From assembly GCF_011758655.1 (NCBI RefSeq), contig NZ_JAAMPA010000001.1, positions 2,170,001 to 2,234,000 of the forward strand: a stretch of DNA of 64,000 nucleotides. The letters are read 5' to 3'. The notes beneath the pieces are model-generated. The model made no database searches. It was not told the origin of the DNA and worked only from the letters and a program-made list of their open reading frames with translations. This document shows, in pieces, positions 25,612 to 34,684 of this stretch (positions are counted from its first letter, which is position 1; each line of letters starts with the position of its first letter). The position numbers and the translations under genes were made by a program. Source of the stretch: Modestobacter marinus. GTDB taxonomy: Bacteria > Actinomycetota > Actinomycetes > Mycobacteriales > Geodermatophilaceae.

Positions 25612-26943
25612 GTGAGCGACGTCTGGCTCAACATCATCATGGTCTTCGCCTTCGTGCTGGTCGGCGGGGCCTTCGCCGGCGCCGAGATCGCGCTGGTCTC
25701 CCTCCGCGAGTCCCAGGTGCGGGCGCTCGCCGAAACCGGCCGGCGCGGGCAGGCCCTCAACAAGCTGGTCAGCAACCCCAACCAGTTCCTCGCCGCCGTC
25801 CAGGTCGGGGTCACCCTGGCCGGGTTCTTCTCGGCGGCCTTCGGTGCCAGCACGCTCTCCGCGCCGCTGGCCGACTGGGGCGTCGACGGGCTGGGGCTGT
25901 CCCGCAGCCTGGCCGACCCGCTGTCCTTCGTCGCCGTCACCATCGCGATCAGCTACCTGTCGCTGGTCGTCGGTGAGCTGACCCCCAAGCGGCTGGCGCT
26001 GCAGCGGGCCGAGGGCTTCGCGCTGGTGGTCGCGGCCCCGCTCAACGCCATCGCGAAGCTGTTCCGGCCGATCATCTGGCTGCTGTCGCGCTCCACCGAC
26101 CTGCTGGTCCGCCTGCTCGGTGGCGACCCGCGGGTCAGCGGTGAGTCGATCAGCCAGGAGGAGCTGCGCGACCTGGTCGCCGCCCACGAGTCGCTGTCCA
26201 GCGACGAGCGCCGGCTGATCGACGAGGTCTTCCGGGCCGGCGACCGCGAGGTGCGTGAGGTGATGACCCCGCGCACCGAGGTGCACTTCCTGGAGGCCAG
26301 CATGACCGCCAGCCGCGCGGCCAAGCAGGTCGCGGAGTCCAGCTGGTCGCGGTACCCGGTCGTGGGCCGCAACGAGGACGACGTCGTGGGCTTCGTGCAC
26401 GTGCGCGACCTGTTCCTCCCCACCCACCCGGCCGGGCGGGCGGCGACCGTCGGCGACCTGGCCCGAGAGGTGAAGCAGCTCCCGGGCACCGCCGGCGTCC
26501 TGACCGCGTTGTCCGGGATGCGCAAGGAGAACCGGCACTTCGCGATCGTGGTCGACGAGTACGGCGGCACCGACGGCATCGTCACCCTGGAGGACCTCAT
26601 CGAGGAGGTCATCGGGGACATCTACGACGAGTACGACGAGGACGTCACGCCCGACTCCGAGGAGCCGGCCGAGGGGCCGCACGAGGTCGACGGGCTGCTC
26701 AACCTCGACGACTTCGCGGGCGCGACGGGGCTGCGGCTCCCCGAGGGCCCGTACGAGACGGTCGCCGGGTACGTGCTGGCCGAGCTGGGGCGCCTGCCGG
26801 TGCTCGGGGACACCGTGACGGTCGAGGAGCGCACCCTCACGGTGCTGGAGCTCGACGGACGCCGGATCTCCCGGATCAGCGTCAGCGCCGCACCGCAGCA
26901 GGGCGACGGCAGCGACGCCGAGGCGGAGTCCGCGGCCGGCTGA
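25612..26943 (+). CDS. CNNM/CBS-domain membrane protein (hemolysin/CorC family)
   Basis: About 443 residues in the order of the HlyC/CorC family. A DUF21/CNNM transmembrane domain (residues 1-190, from IIMVFAFVLVGGAFAGAEIAL) has the SYLSLVVGELTPKRLAL loop. A CBS pair follows (VMTPRTEVHFL, YPVVGRNEDDVVGFVHVRDL, FAIVVDEYGGTDGIVTLEDL), then a C-terminal CorC_HlyC domain (VDGLLNLDDF). Relatives are linked to Mg2+/Co2+ efflux. GTG 25612 has GGAGGAG 10 nt upstream. The gene is divergent from the CAP gene and converges on galE with a 9-bp gap. Confidence 0.88.
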   Translation: MSDVWLNIIMVFAFVLVGGAFAGAEIALVSLRESQVRALAETGRRGQALNKLVSNPNQFLAAVQVGVTLAGFFSAAFGASTLSAPLADWGVDGLGLSRSLADPLSFVAVTIAISYLSLVVGELTPKRLALQRAEGFALVVAAPLNAIAKLFRPIIWLLSRSTDLLVRLLGGDPRVSGESISQEELRDLVAAHESLSSDERRLIDEVFRAGDREVREVMTPRTEVHFLEASMTASRAAKQVAESSWSRYPVVGRNEDDVVGFVHVRDLFLPTHPAGRAATVGDLAREVKQLPGTAGVLTALSGMRKENRHFAIVVDEYGGTDGIVTLEDLIEEVIGDIYDEYDEDVTPDSEEPAEGPHEVDGLLNLDDFAGATGLRLPEGPYETVAGYVLAELGRLPVLGDTVTVEERTLTVLELDGRRISRISVSAAPQQGDGSDAEAESAAG

Positions 26944-26952
26944 GGGAGGGGC

Positions 26953-27912
26953 TCAGTCGCGGCGCGACTGCGCGAAGGCCCAGGCGTCGGTGACGATCTC
27001 GCGCAGGTCGGTGTGCTCCGGTGCCCAGCCCAGCTCGTCCCGGATCCGGGCGGAGCTGGCCACCAGCCGCGCCGGGTCGCCGGGCCGGCGGTCGCCGACG
27101 ACGACCGGCAGCTCGTGCCCGGTGACCTCGCGGACCGCGTCGACCATCTCCTGCACCGAGAAGCCGGTGCCGCTGCCCAGGTTGTAGATGCGGTGCTCAC
27201 CTGGGGCCGGGGCGGGCAGCGCCAGCAGGTGGGCCGCGGCGAGGTCCGTCACGTGGACGTAGTCGCGGATGCAGGTGCCGTCGGGGGTCGGGTAGTCGGT
27301 GCCGAAGACGGTGAGCGCCTCGCGGCTGCCGGCGGCGACCTGCAGCGCGATGGGGATGAGGTGGGTCTCGGTGGCGTGCCGCTCACCGACGCCGTACGCG
27401 GCGCCGCCGACGTTGAAGTACCGCAGGCTCACCGCGGCGAAGGAGTGGGCCACGGCGTAGGAGGTGAGCATGGCGTCCACGGCCAGCTTGCTCGCGCCGT
27501 AGGTGTTGGTCGGCCGGGTCGGGGCGTCCTCGGGGATCGGCACCTGGTCCGGCTCACCGTAGGTGGCCGCGGTCGAGGAGAAGACGATCCGCCGGCAGTC
27601 GACCGCGCGCATCGCCTCCAGCAGGGCCAGGGAGCCGCCGACGTTGTTCTCCCAGTAGAGCTCGGGGGCCTCCTGGCTCTGCGCGACCAGGCTCTTGGCC
27701 GCGAAGTGCAGCACCGCCTCGGGCCGCACGTCGGCCAGCACCGGGGCCGAGTCGTGCAGCGAGGCCCGGACGAACCGGGCGCCGGCCGGGACGGCGTCCT
27801 CGTGGCCGGTCGACAGGTCGTCGAGCACCGTCACCTCGTGGCCGCCCTCGAGCAACGCGGCCGTGACTACGCTGCCGATGTAGCCGGCCCCACCGGTGAC
27901 GAGTACGCGCAT
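26953..27912 (-). CDS. galE: UDP-glucose 4-epimerase
   Basis: This 319-residue extended SDR interconverts UDP-glucose and UDP-galactose for envelope sugars. It has VTGGAGYIGSVV at the N-terminus, LHFAAKSLVAQS, the catalytic Ser in SSTAATYG, YGASKLAVD (YxxxK) and RYFNVGGA. RDYVHVTDLA and IYNLGSGTGFSV are typical of GalE. ATG 27912 lies 7 nt after a TAGGGT hexamer. The gene is divergent from the aminotransferase gene. Confidence 0.93.
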   Translation of the reverse strand: MRVLVTGGAGYIGSVVTAALLEGGHEVTVLDDLSTGHEDAVPAGARFVRASLHDSAPVLADVRPEAVLHFAAKSLVAQSQEAPELYWENNVGGSLALLEAMRAVDCRRIVFSSTAATYGEPDQVPIPEDAPTRPTNTYGASKLAVDAMLTSYAVAHSFAAVSLRYFNVGGAAYGVGERHATETHLIPIALQVAAGSREALTVFGTDYPTPDGTCIRDYVHVTDLAAAHLLALPAPAPGEHRIYNLGSGTGFSVQEMVDAVREVTGHELPVVVGDRRPGDPARLVASSARIRDELGWAPEHTDLREIVTDAWAFAQSRRD

Positions 27913-27919
27913 GCCGCCA

Positions 27920-27925
27920 ACCCTA
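27920..27925 (-). promoter_or_regulatory. Candidate -10 for galE
   Basis: TAGGGT on the minus strand, 7 nt before ATG 27912. Confidence 0.45.
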
Positions 27926-27971
27926 GTGAGTGGCCCGGACGACCTCCGGTCCGACCGAGGAGGAGGAGCCC

Positions 27972-29096
27972 GTGGTCAGCGCCCGCCCTGCCGTGGCCGC
28001 CATGCCGGTCTACCGACCCGGCCGCAACCCCGCCGACCTGGCCCGCGAGATCGGCGTCGACCGCGCCGTGAAGCTGGCCAGCAACGAGGTCGCCTTCCCG
28101 CCGCTGCCGGCCGTCGTCCAGGCGATCGCCGCGACCGCGGGGGAGACCAACCGGTACCCGGACAACGGCGCCGTCGTCCTCACCCGGGCGCTGGCCGAGC
28201 GGTACGGCGTCGAGCCGGCGCAGGTGGCCACCGGCTGCGGCGCGGTCACCGTCTGCCAGCAGCTGGCCCAGGCCTACAATGACCCGGGCACGAGCATCGC
28301 CTTCGCCTGGCGCTCCTTCGAGATGTACCCGCTGCTCGCCCAGGTGGCCGGCGCCCGGGCCCAGCAGGTGCCGCTCGTCCCGGGCACCCCCGGCGGCGCC
28401 GCGGACACCCACGACCTCGAGGGGCTGGCCGCGGCGATCGACGACACGACCCGGCTGGTCTTCGTCTGCAACCCGAACAACCCCACCGGGACGGCGGTGC
28501 GGCGCCCGGAGCTGGAGCGCTTCCTGGACGCCGTCCCGGCGGAGACGCCGGTCGTGCTGGACGAGGCCTACCGGGAGTTCGTCACCGACCCCGACGTCCC
28601 CGACGGGGTCGAGCTGATGCGCGGGCGGCCCAACGTCGCGGTGCTGCGCACGTTCTCCAAGGCGTGGGGGCTGGCCGGCCTGCGGGTCGGCTACCTGCTC
28701 GCCGAGGACCCGGCGGTGGCCGACGCCGTCCGGCGCACGCACGTGCCGTTCAGCGTCTCCTCCCTCGCCCAGGCCGCGGCGGTCGCAGCACTGGCGAGCG
28801 AGGACGAGGTGCGGGAGCGCTGCGCCGCCGTCGTCGCCGAGCGGGACCGGCTCACCGGCGCCCTGCGGGAGCGCGGCCTGCCGGTGGCCGACAGCCAGGC
28901 CAACTTCGTCTGGCTGCCGCTGGGGGAGCGGGCCGCCGAGGTCGCCGCCGCCCTGGAGGCCCGCGCGGTGATCACCCGGCCGTTCGCCGGCGAGGGGATC
29001 CGGGTGACGGTGGGCACCCCCGAGGAGGACGACGTCTTCCTCGGCGCGCTGGACGACGTCCTGACCAGCGCTCCGGCGGGTGCTGCCGGAGCCTGA
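27972..29096 (+). CDS. pat: PLP-dependent aminotransferase, HisC/Pat type
   Basis: A 374-residue class I/II aminotransferase of the histidinol-phosphate/aromatic (HisC/Pat) group. KLASNEVAFPPLPAV, TNRYPDNG, FVCNPNNPTGT, VVLDEAYREF and RTFSKAWGLAGLRVGY (Schiff-base Lys) are seen. Position outside a his operon suggests the phenylalanine/aromatic aminotransferase branch, acting after chorismate mutase in Phe/Tyr synthesis; the branch cannot be fixed by eye, so the symbol is provisional. GTG 27972 follows GGAGGAGGAG; GTG 27930 is possible but unsupported. Confidence 0.8.
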   Translation: MVSARPAVAAMPVYRPGRNPADLAREIGVDRAVKLASNEVAFPPLPAVVQAIAATAGETNRYPDNGAVVLTRALAERYGVEPAQVATGCGAVTVCQQLAQAYNDPGTSIAFAWRSFEMYPLLAQVAGARAQQVPLVPGTPGGAADTHDLEGLAAAIDDTTRLVFVCNPNNPTGTAVRRPELERFLDAVPAETPVVLDEAYREFVTDPDVPDGVELMRGRPNVAVLRTFSKAWGLAGLRVGYLLAEDPAVADAVRRTHVPFSVSSLAQAAAVAALASEDEVRERCAAVVAERDRLTGALRERGLPVADSQANFVWLPLGERAAEVAAALEARAVITRPFAGEGIRVTVGTPEEDDVFLGALDDVLTSAPAGAAGA

Positions 29097-30742
<1,646 letters not shown>

Positions 30743-30809
30743 CCAGCGGCTGCGGGCGGTCCCAGCCGCCGTCGCGCGGGGTGGCCGGGCACCACCCACA
30801 CTGACTCCG

Positions 30810-31955
30810 GTGACCAGCCCCGTCAGCCGTGCAGCCGGGGCGGCGAAGGGTCTGCTGCGGCGCCGGCGCGCCGCCTGGCCCTGGCTGGACCACCTGGTCC
30901 GCGCCGGCGCTCGCTACCTCCGGGTGCACGCCACCCTGATGGCCTCGGGGGTGACGTACTACGTCTTCCTCGCCCTGGCGCCGGTGACCCTGCTGCTCGT
31001 CGCGGTGGCCGGTCTCGTCCTGCGCGGTGACCCGTTGCTGCAGGACGAGCTCCTCGACGCGCTCCGGGACGCCGTGCCCGGGGAGACGGGGGACAGCCTG
31101 GCCGAGACCGTCACCACGGCCGTGGAGAGCGCCACCACGTTCGGCCTGCTCGGCCTGCTCGGCGTGGTGTTCATCGGGCTGGCCGCGATGGACAAGCTGC
31201 GCATCGGCATGGACATCGTCTGGCGGGGCCGGGCCGACCCGCCGGAGTTCCTGGCCGACCGGGCCAGGGACCTCGTCTCGCTGTTCGGGCTCGGCGTCGC
31301 GGGCACCCTCAGCATCGCGCTCACCGCCGGCGCGACGAGCGTCGCCGACCAGCTGCTCGGGCTCACCGAGGTCGACGAGGTGCCCGGCTTCTTCCTGCTC
31401 AGCCGTGCGCTGCCGATCGTGCTGGCGGTGGCCGGGTCCACCCTGCTGTTCCTGTGGCTGCTCAAGGGGGTGCCGGGCACCCCGTTCGGCTACCGGCAGG
31501 TGCTGCCCGGCGCGCTCTTCGGCGCGGTGGGCTTCGAGGCGCTGAAGCTGGTCGGCAGCCTGTACCTGGCGGTCATCGGGGGCAACGTGACCGCCTCGAC
31601 GTTCGGCGGCCTCGTCGGCCTGATCGTGTGGATCAACGTGGTGTGCCGGTTCTGGTTCTTCACCGCGTGCTGGACGGCGACGCTGCCGGCCATCGAGCAG
31701 GCGCAGGCCCCCGTCCCGGACGGGCCGCCGGCGCCGACGCCGCTGCCGGAGGTGGCCCGGGTCGACGAGCGGGCGGCGGGTCCGGCGCCGGGCCGGCTCG
31801 CCCTCGCCCTGCTCGGCGCCGGTGCGCTCGCCGGGGTGGCTGCCGGCCGGCTGCTGCCCCGGCTCACCGGCCGCCGGGGGGACCGGGGGAGGGCTCGTGC
31901 GGTGCCACCCGGCGCACCGCCCGGCGCCGGCCGAGGACCGTGGCCGCCACGATGA
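30810..31955 (+). CDS. YihY/BrkB family membrane protein
   Basis: The 381-residue product has six hydrophobic segments and the family pattern: LMASGVTYYVFLALAPVTLLL, a central FLLSRALPIVLAVAGSTLLFLWLL, VLPGALFGAVGFEALK, then ASTFGGLVGLIVWINV. BrkB-like proteins are polytopic with unclear transport roles; they are not true ribonucleases. The C-terminal 60 residues are Arg/Pro/Gly-rich. The last 92 bp overlap the convergent carboxypeptidase gene, so this tail may be readthrough. GTG 30810 follows a weak CACACT hexamer at 30797-30802. Confidence 0.82.
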   Translation: MTSPVSRAAGAAKGLLRRRRAAWPWLDHLVRAGARYLRVHATLMASGVTYYVFLALAPVTLLLVAVAGLVLRGDPLLQDELLDALRDAVPGETGDSLAETVTTAVESATTFGLLGLLGVVFIGLAAMDKLRIGMDIVWRGRADPPEFLADRARDLVSLFGLGVAGTLSIALTAGATSVADQLLGLTEVDEVPGFFLLSRALPIVLAVAGSTLLFLWLLKGVPGTPFGYRQVLPGALFGAVGFEALKLVGSLYLAVIGGNVTASTFGGLVGLIVWINVVCRFWFFTACWTATLPAIEQAQAPVPDGPPAPTPLPEVARVDERAAGPAPGRLALALLGAGALAGVAAGRLLPRLTGRRGDRGRARAVPPGAPPGAGRGPWPPR

Positions 31956-33153
31956 CCAGCGCGCCGGCCGCCAGCCCGGCGGGCACGAGGGGGGCCGTGT
32001 CCGTGGTGGAGCCGGCAGCTGCCACCGGGCTGTCCGGGGCGGCCGCGGTCACGGCGGGGGCGGCCGCCTGCGCCGCCGTCTTCTCCGCCGCCATCTGCTC
32101 GGCGGTCTCCGCGGCCGCCAGCTGCGCGGCGACCTCGCCGGGCTCCACCAGCCGGCCGACGGCCTCGGCACCGGCGGGGACGGCGAAGCCCCAGTCCAGC
32201 AGCCGCCGGGCCTGCTCGAGCTCGTGCACCGGGCGGCGTTCGGCCTGCATGACGCTGACCACGAGGCGCCGGCCGTCGCGCTCGGCGGCCACCACGAAGG
32301 TGTGCCGGGCCGCGTCGGTGAACCCGGTCTTCCCGGCGAGCGTGCCCGGGTAGCTGCTCAGCAGGGTGTTCTGGTTCTGGATCTGGTAGCCCTCGTAGGC
32401 GCCGACGGTCGGCATCTGCGCCGTGCGGGTCTGCAGCACGTCCAGGCTGTAGGGGTCGGTGACCAGCTGGCGCAGGACCAGCGCCAGGTCGTAGGGCGAG
32501 GAGGACTGCCCGGCGACGTCGAGCCCGGAGGGGGTGCCGGCCACGGTGTCGTAGGCGCCCAGCTGCGCGGCGGTCTCGTTCATCGCGGCGAGGGTCGGGC
32601 CCACCCCGCCGGCGGCGCGGGCGAGGGCGTTGGCCACGTCGTTGCCCGACTGCATGACCAGCGCGCGGAAGAGCAGGTCGACGGGGTACTGACCGCCGCG
32701 CACCAGGCCCACCCGGCTGCCCTCGACCGCCTCGTCCTCGACGGTGCCCTCGACGACCAGGGCGGGGTCCAGGACCGGCGCCAGGGTGAGCAGCGTCAGC
32801 GCCTTGAGCGTGCTGGCCGGGTAGTAGCGGCCGTGCGGGTCGCGGGCCCCCAGCACCGCGCCGGTGCCGGCGTCGGCGACCAGCCAGCCGTGCGCGTCGA
32901 TGCCCTCGGGGAGCGGTGGGGCACCGGCCGCGGTCACCACGCCGCGGGTGTCCAGCCGCTCGCCGCCGACCGTGCTGCCGTCCGGCGCGCTGCCCTGCGG
33001 CGGCCCGTCCGGGTGCGGGGCGGTGGGGGTCGGCGCCGACGGGTCGACGGTCGGCCGGGGGCTCTCGGCCAGGGCCGGGCCGGCCGGGGTCAGCAGCACC
33101 CCGGCCACCACCAGCCCGGCGACCAGCCGGCGCAGCAGCAGGGGTCGGCGCAT
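31864..33153 (-). CDS. D-alanyl-D-alanine carboxypeptidase (PBP, S11 family)
   Basis: This 429-residue exported protein trims peptidoglycan stem peptides. It has a signal peptide (LLLRRLVAGLVVAGVLLTPAG), an active-site PASTLKAL (SxxK), QSGND (SxN) and AGKTGF (KTG). A C-terminal hydrophobic anchor with an Arg-rich tail is as expected for DacA-like enzymes. An Ala-rich stretch (residues 345-390) links domain and anchor. ATG 33153 follows TAACGT and gives a clean signal peptide; an in-frame start at 33255 would add 34 non-matching residues. Confidence 0.9.
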   Translation of the reverse strand: MRRPLLLRRLVAGLVVAGVLLTPAGPALAESPRPTVDPSAPTPTAPHPDGPPQGSAPDGSTVGGERLDTRGVVTAAGAPPLPEGIDAHGWLVADAGTGAVLGARDPHGRYYPASTLKALTLLTLAPVLDPALVVEGTVEDEAVEGSRVGLVRGGQYPVDLLFRALVMQSGNDVANALARAAGGVGPTLAAMNETAAQLGAYDTVAGTPSGLDVAGQSSSPYDLALVLRQLVTDPYSLDVLQTRTAQMPTVGAYEGYQIQNQNTLLSSYPGTLAGKTGFTDAARHTFVVAAERDGRRLVVSVMQAERRPVHELEQARRLLDWGFAVPAGAEAVGRLVEPGEVAAQLAAAETAEQMAAEKTAAQAAAPAVTAAAPDSPVAAAGSTTDTAPLVPAGLAAGALVIVAATVLGRRRAVRRVAPHEPSPGPPGGR

Positions 33154-33158
33154 GCCCG

Positions 33159-33164
33159 ACGTTA
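33159..33164 (-). promoter_or_regulatory. Candidate -10 for the carboxypeptidase gene
   Basis: TAACGT on the minus strand, 5 nt before ATG 33153. Confidence 0.4.
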
Positions 33165-33240
33165 ACCCGCGGGGGCCCCGCGACCGGGGAGACGGTGGGC
33201 CGACGGTGTGCCCCGGACGGCCCCGTCGTGTGTGCCGGGT

Positions 33241-33256
33241 GTTGCCCGTTGGCAAC
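33241..33256. promoter_or_regulatory. Inverted repeat, possible operator
   Basis: GTTGCC-CGTT-GGCAAC is a perfect 6-bp inverted repeat with a 4-bp spacer in the divergent region between the carboxypeptidase and nucleoside-transport genes. The spacing suits a dimeric repressor. Confidence 0.4.
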
Positions 33257-33307
33257 GATCGGGTCTCTATCCGTTCGCCCGGGGGTCTCCGGTGGCCGAG
33301 CCGCGGT

Positions 33308-33313
33308 TAGCGT
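33308..33313 (+). promoter_or_regulatory. Candidate -10 for the nucleoside-uptake operon
   Basis: TAGCGT, about 140 nt upstream of the lipoprotein start, implying a long 5' leader. It is followed within 20 bp by direct repeats. Confidence 0.3.
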
Positions 33314-33330
33314 GCGCACGTCGCCGCTGG

Positions 33331-33364
33331 ACCGCCTCGTACGCCCGAGCACCGCCTCGTACGC
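33331..33364. promoter_or_regulatory. Paired 14-bp direct repeats, possible regulator sites
   Basis: ACCGCCTCGTACGC occurs at 33331-33344 and exactly again at 33351-33364, a 20-bp period of about two helical turns. Two copies on one DNA face just after a candidate promoter suggest cooperative regulator binding. Confidence 0.45.
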
Positions 33365-33455
33365 GTGAGCCGGCCGGCGGAGCAGGCCTGGAACACACCG
33401 CACCGGGGCCCGGCCGACCGCTGGTCGGCGGAGCCCTCTGAGAGAGGAGACCGTC

Positions 33456-34523
33456 TTGCGCCGAGTGCGTGGGATGAAGGCCGCAGCACTGCTGCTGGCC
33501 GGCAGCATGGCCCTGGCGGCCTGCGCCAGCGACGAGACCGACGCCGGTTCCGGCAGCGGTTCCGGTGACGGCGGCAGCGCCGCCGGCGAGGAGCTGATGG
33601 TCGGGCTCGCCTACGACACCGGCGGTCGCGGCGACAAGTCGTTCAACGACTCGGCCTACGCCGGCGTCGAGGCCGCGATCGAGGAGCTCGGCGGCGAGGT
33701 GCAGGAGCTCTCGCCCAACGACGACGGCTCCGACCGCGCCGAGCTGCTCACCCAGCTGGCCGAGCAGGGCTACGACCCGGTCATCGGGGTCGGCTTCGCC
33801 TACGGCGAGATCATCGGCGACATCGCCGCCGAGTACCCCGAGACCACGTTCGCCGTCGTCGACTCGTCGGTGACCGAGCTGGGTGCCGACAACCTGACCG
33901 GTCTGCTCTTCGCCGAGGAGGAGGGTTCCTTCCTCGCCGGCGCGGCTGCCGCGCTCAAGTCCGAGACGGGCCACATCGGCTTCGTCGGCGGCGTGGAGAA
34001 CCCGCTGATCCAGAAGTTCGAGGCGGGCTACGTGGCGGGGGCCCAGGCGGTGAAGCCGGACATCATCATCGACACCCAGTACATCTCCCCGGCCGGTGAC
34101 TTCTCCGGCTTCGGTGACCCGGCCCGCGGGCAGATCGTCGCCCAGGGCATGTTCGACGCCGGCGCCGACATCGTCTACCACGCGGCGGGCGGCTCCGGTC
34201 AGGGCGTCTTCGAGGCGGCGGCCGCCTCCGGTGGCCGGGCCATCGGGGTCGACTCCGACCAGTACGAGACGGTCGGTGACCCGGCGCTGCAGGCGGTGAT
34301 CATGACCTCGATGCTGAAGCGGGTCGACAACGCGGTCGAGTCCTTCATCACCGACTACTCCGAGGACGCCGTCGAGGGTGGCACGGACATCGTCAACGAC
34401 CTGTCCACCGACGGCGTGGGCCTGTCCACGTCCGGCGGGCAGATCGACGACATCCAGGCCCAGATCGACGAGTTCAAGCAGCAGATCATCGACGGCGAGA
34501 TCGAGGTCCCGGCGATCCCGTGA
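33456..34523 (+). CDS. BMP-family nucleoside-binding lipoprotein
   Basis: A 355-residue substrate-binding lipoprotein. The lipobox ALAAC ends at Cys24, followed by a Gly/Ser/Asp-rich tether and a periplasmic-binding fold of the BMP/PnrA family. YDTGGRGDKSFNDSAYAG, VVDSSVTELGADN, GFVGGVENPLIQKFEAGY and VYHAAGGSGQGVFEAA are seen; the aromatic and Asp residues there bind nucleosides in relatives. TTG 33456 is chosen for AGGAGA 5 nt upstream; GTG 33465 and ATG 33474 also keep the signal peptide. It heads the transport operon, with a hairpin terminator after it. Confidence 0.88.
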   Translation: MRRVRGMKAAALLLAGSMALAACASDETDAGSGSGSGDGGSAAGEELMVGLAYDTGGRGDKSFNDSAYAGVEAAIEELGGEVQELSPNDDGSDRAELLTQLAEQGYDPVIGVGFAYGEIIGDIAAEYPETTFAVVDSSVTELGADNLTGLLFAEEEGSFLAGAAAALKSETGHIGFVGGVENPLIQKFEAGYVAGAQAVKPDIIIDTQYISPAGDFSGFGDPARGQIVAQGMFDAGADIVYHAAGGSGQGVFEAAAASGGRAIGVDSDQYETVGDPALQAVIMTSMLKRVDNAVESFITDYSEDAVEGGTDIVNDLSTDGVGLSTSGGQIDDIQAQIDEFKQQIIDGEIEVPAIP

Positions 34524-34550
34524 CGCGCTCGTCCTGAGCGACACGGACGC

Positions 34551-34592
34551 GGCGGGCTCGGGGGCGGTACACGCTCCCGAGCCCGCCGTTTT
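34551..34592 (+). terminator. Terminator between lipoprotein and ABC ATPase genes
   Basis: GGCGGGCTCGGG at 34551-34562 pairs perfectly with CCCGAGCCCGCC at 34576-34587 and is followed by GTTTTCC. It has both the stem and the T tract of an intrinsic terminator and probably limits readthrough. Confidence 0.6.
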
Positions 34593-34599
34593 CCGTGTG

Positions 34600-34605
34600 T
34601 ACCGT
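34600..34605 (+). promoter_or_regulatory. Candidate internal -10 before the ABC ATPase gene
   Basis: TACCGT just downstream of the terminator; followed by a 9-bp hairpin (GCGTCGGAC/GTCCGACGC) at 34610-34635 in the leader. Confidence 0.3.
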
Positions 34606-34684
34606 CTCCGCGTCGGACCGGACGTCGTCCGACGCGCTCCTGGCCGGAAGACCTCCGGTCACCAGCCCCGGTCCCGCGCCCACC

